From NCBI RefSeq assembly GCF_036231355.1, contig NZ_CP109496.1, positions 3,162,001 to 3,226,000 on the forward strand: a stretch of 64,000 nucleotides of DNA, written 5' to 3'. The notes beneath the pieces were generated by a model. The model was not told the origin of the DNA. It was given only the letters and a program-made list of their open reading frames with translations, and searched no databases. This stretch comes from Streptomyces sp. NBC_01431. GTDB lineage: Bacteria; Actinomycetota; Actinomycetes; Streptomycetales; Streptomycetaceae. Below, one piece after another: positions 59,795 to 64,000 of the stretch (positions within the stretch are counted from its first letter, which is position 1; each line of letters begins with the position of its first letter). The translations under genes were made by a program, and so were the position numbers.

Positions 59795-60504
59795 CACATG
59801 TCCTTCTGCGTCCGGGCGCGCGATTGCGTCACACCGCGTTCCGGCGCACGCTGCGACGGCACGGCACCCAGCTCCTCCACATCCTGGGGTACGTCCCCGT
59901 CGAGGCCGTCGGCGCCGAGCAGTTCGGCAAGGCGCTTCAGGCCCCGGTGCGCGGCGGTCCGCACCGCGCCGGGCCGTTTGCCCAGGGTGTGCGCCGCGCT
60001 CTTCGCGTCGAGGCCTACCACCACGCGCAGCACGACGGCCTCGGCCTGGTCCTGCGGGAGCTGGGCGATGAGCGCCATCGTACGTCCGGTGCCGAGCGCT
60101 TCCATCGCCTCGCCCGCGGTGTCCGAGTCCGCCGCGCGTCCGGTCAGCTCGGTCTCGTCACCGCCGACGGCGGGCCTGCGGCCGCGCATCCGGATGTGGT
60201 CGAGGGCCCGGTTGCGGGCGATGCGCGCGGCCCAGCCGCGGAACCGGTCCCCGTCGCCGGTGAAGCGTTCGAGGTCGCGGGCGATCTGGAGCCAGGCCTC
60301 GGAGGCCACGTCCTCGGTGTCGGGTTCGCCGACCAGTGTGCGGATGTAACCGAGCAGGCGCGGGTGCACGGCGCGGTACACAGCACGGAACGCTTCTTCG
60401 TCCCCGTCCTGCGCCCTGAGCACCGCGGCGGTCAGCTCCGCGTCGTCCCCCAGCAATCCCTGCACCCTGTCTTGCCTGACTGATCCGATGTCACCGCTGG
60501 TCAT
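59794..60504 (-). CDS. ECF-family RNA polymerase sigma factor
   Basis: The 236-residue protein has region 2 (DEEAFRAVYRAVHPRLLGYI, DTEDVASEAWLQIARDLERF, RFRGWAARIARNRALDHIRM) and region 4 (LPQDQAEAVVLRVVVGLDAK, LGKRPGAVRTAAHRGLKRLA). Region 4 ends with a hydrophilic tail. The ATG is used. It overlaps the following single-pass membrane gene, probably its regulator. The upstream 318-base region, shared with the hexosaminidase gene's 3' end, has a possible promoter but no motif I recognise. Confidence 0.88.
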   Translation of the reverse strand: MTSGDIGSVRQDRVQGLLGDDAELTAAVLRAQDGDEEAFRAVYRAVHPRLLGYIRTLVGEPDTEDVASEAWLQIARDLERFTGDGDRFRGWAARIARNRALDHIRMRGRRPAVGGDETELTGRAADSDTAGEAMEALGTGRTMALIAQLPQDQAEAVVLRVVVGLDAKSAAHTLGKRPGAVRTAAHRGLKRLAELLGADGLDGDVPQDVEELGAVPSQRAPERGVTQSRARTQKDM

Positions 60505-60822
60505 CCCTGCCGCGCTCCCCGAACGCGAAGCAGCACGCTACGGCCTTGGTGCCCCATAAGTCCATGGCTTGTACAACCTGCAACAATCCGCTGACACAGC
60601 GCGGTGTGACAGAAAACGCACGCTCGGCGCTGAAAGGAGTACGGGGCCGCCACAACGGCCCCGACGGAAGACGGCCGGGGCCTCTCCTGTGGGGGGTGGC
60701 GGCCCCGGTCGTCCTCTGATCCCAGCGCTCGATCGCCGGCCCGCCGAATCGGCTGGACGAGAATCCCCGGCGCGACGCATTGCGGCCCCCGTCGCACTCC
60801 GTACCCCGGCACCCGCGCCGCC
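60505..60822. other. 318-base intergenic region with two hairpins
   Basis: No gene is supported. A 13-pair stem with one wobble (60670-60682 with 60701-60713, 18-base loop) is a plausible terminator for the minus-strand hexosaminidase gene. A perfect 7-pair stem GGGGCCG / CGGCCCC lies at 60643-60662. The part next to the sigma gene is less GC-rich and probably holds its promoter. Confidence 0.45.
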
Positions 60823-62598
60823 TCAGCCCAGCCGGTCCGCCAGGGACTTGAACTCCTCCCAGTCCATGGCCGGGGTCCGCGAGTCCCACAGCTTCTGGGC
60901 GGTCGCCCGCAGCGGAAGCCGGATGCCGCGCGCGACCTCCTCCTCGGTCTGGGCCGCCGCGTTGTCCGACCAGACGGCGAACCGGCCGCCGAGGATCTGC
61001 CCCGCGTACTTGGCGGCGACGGGCTTCGTGCCGCGCACCACCATCGACGTCCACTCCTCGTAGATGCGCTTGCCCGTCGGGTACTTGTAGCTGTTCGGCT
61101 CGCCCAGGACGTAGTACAGGTACTCGTCGTTGAGGTTGACCAACGTGCGCCCCTCGGCGAGGTAGTCCTCGGGCGGACGGGCCCCGGGGTCCTTGCCGGT
61201 CCAGTACTCGACCTCGCGCCCCTGGTCGGCGCCGACCGTGCCGCCGGGGAAGAAGCCGTCGTTCCACGCCTTGAAGGTGCGGCCGCCGGCCGCCGAACGG
61301 AGCACGGTGGCACGGTCGTTGAGCCAGCCGGTCGCCAGGTCCTCGATGTTGGCCTTCGGCCCGTACTTGGCGCGGGCGGCGGCCGCCAGACCCGGAAACG
61401 TGGTCTCGGGAGTGGCCGGCGCCTTCACCATCAGCGCCCGGTACTCGTCACCGCCCAGGTGCCAGTACGCGCCGGGGAACAGGTCGGCGTACTCGCGCAG
61501 CAGGTCGTCCACGATGCGGGCGGCCTCGGGGTTGGCGATGTCGACCGCGCCCCGGACCGGCTTGCCGTCCTTGTCGCGCAGTTGGAGGTCGGGGTGGGCG
61601 GCGATCACCGCACCGAGGTGGCCCGGTGAGTCGATCTCGGGGATCACCGTGATGTGCAGCTTGGTGGCGAGCGCCACGATCCGCTGGACCTCGCGCTTGC
61701 TGAGGTGTTCGCGGGAGACCACCTCGGGATGGCTCGCCGACTCGATGCGGAAACCCTGGTCGTCGGAGAAGTGCAGCTCCAGCTGGTTGAGCTTGAGGTC
61801 GGCCATCTGCCGCAGCTGGTCCTCGATCCAGCCCGCGCTGTACTGCTTGCGCGCGATGTCGAGGCTGAGCCCGCGCTGCGGCTTGTCCGGATGGTCCTCC
61901 ACGACGCCCTCGGGCATCACGCCGCCGCCCTTGAGCGCCTGCTTGAGGGTGCGGGTGCCGTAGAACACCCCGGCCTCGTCGGGCCCGGTGATCGTCACGC
62001 GACGGCCGCTGGTGGTGAGCGTGTACGACTCGGGCACGGCCTTCTGCCCCGCGGGCGGCGCGGTCAGCGACAGCTCGATGTCGCCCTCGCGCGGCGGGCC
62101 GCCCAACGCGTAGTCCACGCCGAGCTCCTGCGCGAGGAGCTGTCCCTCGTCGCTGAGCCCCTCGCTGCCGATCGCCACGATCACCCGCGTCGAGTCCACC
62201 GGCCGGAAGCCGGGCCCGCGGGCGGGCCGGTGTTCGCGCACGGAGGGAATGGTGCGCGGCGGCGAGGAGATCGGGTAGATCGGCGACGGGGAGGGCAGCC
62301 CCGAAGAGGCGCGCTTGTTGTCGACCGGGCCGCCGTGCCCGCCGTGGGTGTCGTCGTCCGGCCAGACCGCGATGACCAGCGCGAGCAGGGCGATGCCCGC
62401 GAGGACCACTTTCAGCACCAGCGCCCGTCGGCCGCGCGGCCGGTGCAGCCAGGCCGGGCGGGACCGCGGCGTACGCGGCTGGGAGGCGCGCGCCTCGGAC
62501 GACGCCGCTGACGCGGTCGAGGACGCAGCCGAGGACGACCGGTCCGGGTCGGCGGATCCCGGCATCCGGGCCCGTGACATCCTGAAACGCGGCATCAC
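60823..62598 (-). CDS. Membrane-anchored GH20 beta-N-acetylhexosaminidase
   Basis: The 591-residue protein has a cytoplasmic Ser/Ala/Arg-rich N-terminus and one membrane helix (residues about 58-80), so it is anchored with its enzyme domain outside. A GH20b domain (about 130-225) is followed by the catalytic barrel (RGLSLDIARKQYSAGWIED). The catalytic pair Asp384-Glu385 lies in YWHLGGDEY, and the active-site loops show HFSDDQGFR and IPEIDSPGHL. It removes terminal GlcNAc/GalNAc from glycans or chitin fragments. GTG 62598 is seven bases after GGGAGG. The ATG next to it is the alternative. Confidence 0.9.
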   Translation of the reverse strand: MMPRFRMSRARMPGSADPDRSSSAASSTASAASSEARASQPRTPRSRPAWLHRPRGRRALVLKVVLAGIALLALVIAVWPDDDTHGGHGGPVDNKRASSGLPSPSPIYPISSPPRTIPSVREHRPARGPGFRPVDSTRVIVAIGSEGLSDEGQLLAQELGVDYALGGPPREGDIELSLTAPPAGQKAVPESYTLTTSGRRVTITGPDEAGVFYGTRTLKQALKGGGVMPEGVVEDHPDKPQRGLSLDIARKQYSAGWIEDQLRQMADLKLNQLELHFSDDQGFRIESASHPEVVSREHLSKREVQRIVALATKLHITVIPEIDSPGHLGAVIAAHPDLQLRDKDGKPVRGAVDIANPEAARIVDDLLREYADLFPGAYWHLGGDEYRALMVKAPATPETTFPGLAAAARAKYGPKANIEDLATGWLNDRATVLRSAAGGRTFKAWNDGFFPGGTVGADQGREVEYWTGKDPGARPPEDYLAEGRTLVNLNDEYLYYVLGEPNSYKYPTGKRIYEEWTSMVVRGTKPVAAKYAGQILGGRFAVWSDNAAAQTEEEVARGIRLPLRATAQKLWDSRTPAMDWEEFKSLADRLG

Positions 62599-62874
62599 TC
62601 AGAAACCTCCCGTCCAACAACATAAGGGTGCTTCGGTATATCCCGGTCGTGGCGAACGTATCGGACGACGACCTGAATTCCGCGGTTCCCGATTCCGCCT
62701 CCCCGGCTGGGGCGGGGACAACTGGGGCGAAGGTACGCCGAAGCGCCAGGGAACTCGTCCACCACGCACGACCCAATGCTCACGTACGGGTGAAATTCGT
62801 GCATCCGTCGCACGGCTCCCGCTCCACGTAGATAGCGTGGCGGCACTCCCGCCTCCCTTTCCACTCCAGTCTCC

Positions 62875-63546
62875 GTGCTCAGCGCCCCGTCCCGCGTCGC
62901 GTCCGAGGAGCCCACGCTGTCCAGCGAATCCCACGCCGGCCCCTGGAAGCGACCGCCGACACTCCATCACACTCCACGTGCCCAGGGGCGGGCGGCCATA
63001 CCGAATCAGCAGCGGGGCACATCCGTTCCGGCGCCGCCCCCGCGGCCCGAGGGCCTGGACGGTTTCAACTCCGCCTCCCCGGAGGCGGCCGCGGCGTACC
63101 TGCTCACCTGCTGCGCCAGCCACCGCTGGGCCATGAGGATCGCCGCCCACCGGCCCTACCCGGACCTGGACGCGCTGCTCGCCGCGGCCGACGAAGCAAG
63201 CTACGACCTGAGCGCCGCAGATCTCGCCCAGGCGCTGACCGAGGAGTCCTCGCCGGGACTGCACCCCGACGCGCCGCAGTCCGCGCACACCGCGCTGCGG
63301 GCGGCCCACGCCGCGTACGAGAGCAGGTTCGGGCACGCCTTCGTGATCTGCCTCGACGGGGACGGCGCGGCCAACCGGCTGAACCAGGTGCTGAGCGGGA
63401 TCCGGGTGCGGATGACGAACGAGTGGGACGAGGAGCGGTCGATCGCCGCCGACGAACTACGCCGCCTCGCCCGCGCCCGACTCGCCCATCTCGTATGCAA
63501 ACATCCGGAATCCGACACTTCCCGCCCCGCACGCCGCGTTCTCTAG
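62875..63546 (+). CDS. OHCU-decarboxylase-like protein
   Basis: The 223-residue protein has a 65-residue unconserved N-terminus and then a domain like 2-oxo-4-hydroxy-4-carboxy-5-ureidoimidazoline decarboxylase: YLLTCCASHRWAMRIAAHRP, LLAAADEASYDLSAADLAQA, AYESRFGHAFVICLDGDG, ERSIAADELRRLARARLAHL. Urate catabolism would be its role. The usual H-P-R-I-G segment with the catalytic His is replaced by LHPDAPQSA, so activity is uncertain. GTG 62875 was chosen. An internal start would shorten the lead. No other purine-degradation gene is adjacent. Confidence 0.65.
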   Translation: MLSAPSRVASEEPTLSSESHAGPWKRPPTLHHTPRAQGRAAIPNQQRGTSVPAPPPRPEGLDGFNSASPEAAAAYLLTCCASHRWAMRIAAHRPYPDLDALLAAADEASYDLSAADLAQALTEESSPGLHPDAPQSAHTALRAAHAAYESRFGHAFVICLDGDGAANRLNQVLSGIRVRMTNEWDEERSIAADELRRLARARLAHLVCKHPESDTSRPARRVL

Positions 63547-63558
63547 CCCGTACGTGGC

Positions 63559-63578
63559 TGTTTGATTGCCTGTTTGAT
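63559..63578. repeat. Direct repeat upstream of sdhC
   Basis: CTGTTTGAT occurs at 63559-63567 and again at 63570-63578, so the copies are 11 bases apart, about one helical turn. They lie 135 bases upstream of the sdhC GTG. They could be a cooperative protein-binding site. The regulator is unknown. Confidence 0.5.
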
Positions 63579-63712
63579 CACACCTATGGACCCCGCGCGA
63601 GGGAACCGACATCTCGTCGCTACGATGACCGGGGCCGGTGGACCGTACCCGGCCGGGTCTGACCGACACTGAAGCCGGCCGGCCCTTCATACCGCTCCCG
63701 GAGGGTTCTTCC

Positions 63713-64000
63713 GTGCCGGCTGGAACGCTGTACCGCGGCCGGGAAGGAATGTGGTCCTGGGTGGCTCATCGAGTCACCGGCGTCCTCATCTTCTTCTTCC
63801 TGTTCGTACACGTCCTCGACACCGCTCTCGTGCGTGTCTCCCCCGAGGCGTACGACAAAGTCGTGGCGACCTACAAGACGCCCATCGTCGCGTGCCTGGA
63901 GTACGGCCTGGTGGCCGCGATCCTGTTCCACGCGCTCAACGGCCTGCGCATCATCGCGGTCGACTTCTGGGCCAAGGGCCCCCGCTACCAGAAGCAGATG
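63713..64000 (+). CDS. sdhC: Succinate dehydrogenase cytochrome b556 subunit, 5' part
   Basis: The window holds 96 codons. The protein begins VPAGTLYRGREGMWSWVAHR, the usual actinobacterial start. The S-W-V-A-H-R-V-T-G segment resembles the heme/quinone-site signature, followed by a helix (VLIFFFLFVHVLDTALV). A second helix carries LVAAILFHALNGLRIIAVD, with the heme-ligand His in F-H-A-L-N-G-L-R. GTG is the start with GGAGG eight bases upstream. It heads the sdhCDAB respiratory complex II operon, which continues beyond the window. A direct repeat lies in the upstream region. Confidence 0.92.
   Translation, partial: MPAGTLYRGREGMWSWVAHRVTGVLIFFFLFVHVLDTALVRVSPEAYDKVVATYKTPIVACLEYGLVAAILFHALNGLRIIAVDFWAKGPRYQKQM

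Noticed and set aside
60491..61313. Overlapping minus-strand ORFs of about 260 residues at the GH20 3' end
   Set aside because: Their sequences are Arg/Gly/Ala-rich and out of frame with the true hexosaminidase, typical of GC-rich shadows.

Overview
The window reads as the chromosome core of a Streptomyces. It is very GC-rich, and the third codon position is almost always G or C. GTG and TTG starts are common. The gene content and order (acyl-CoA carboxylase, pnp/pmm, deoC, afsQ1/afsQ2/sigQ, add, nup/bmp transporter, a nonulosonate cell-wall cluster, sdhC) match, as far as I remember, the S. coelicolor SCO4926 to SCO4858 stretch in inverted order. I see no rRNA, tRNA, insertion sequence, phage or CRISPR array.

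Region by region. Positions 1-5626 hold acyl-CoA carboxylase parts (beta-subunit tail, epsilon, biotin-carboxylase alpha), a 42-residue membrane peptide, maf, and a small XRE/DUF397 locus with two divergent small genes. Positions 5646-9695 hold a tandem-repeat tract, a TetR gene, a DeoR gene, the quinone reductase lpdA and a GGCT-like gene. Positions 9813-21177 hold pnp, a phosphosugar mutase, a membrane glycosyltransferase, a sortase F with a two-domain secreted protein, deoC with two aldehyde dehydrogenase genes, and a uridine-kinase-like gene. Positions 21297-26848 are the sigQ-afsQ1-afsQ2-lipoprotein locus plus VanZ and PspC genes. Positions 26927-37299 carry add, a divergent LysR/MFS pair, an ECF sigma factor, paired membrane paralogues, Uma2/STAS, deoA and cdd. 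Positions 37296-42557 are a nucleoside ABC importer (two permeases, ATPase, BMP lipoprotein), followed by an M20 amidohydrolase.

Positions 44107-51276 form a nonulosonic-acid (sialic/Kdn-like) synthesis and polymerisation cluster: NeuB, a NeuA-phosphatase fusion and four transferase-like proteins. Positions 51295-55278 hold a TetR-controlled monooxygenase, a MarR gene and an acyltransferase. The last stretch holds Uma2, a methylmalonyl-CoA mutase large subunit, an L,D-transpeptidase, an ECF sigma factor with a membrane partner, a GH20 hexosaminidase, an OHCU-decarboxylase-like gene and the start of sdhC.

The strongest system-level signal is a palindrome close to TCTACGCGCGTAGA. It occurs upstream of pnp, deoC, add, deoA, the nup ABC genes and the bmp gene, and usually overlaps or adjoins the -10 hexamer. 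Together these genes import nucleosides, deaminate and phosphorolyse them, and burn deoxyribose phosphate to glyceraldehyde-3-phosphate and acetaldehyde, which the adjacent aldehyde dehydrogenase could oxidise. The window therefore appears to hold a scattered but co-regulated nucleoside-catabolism regulon about 33 kb wide. Its repressor is not proven; the DeoR-family gene at 6482-7438 is one candidate.
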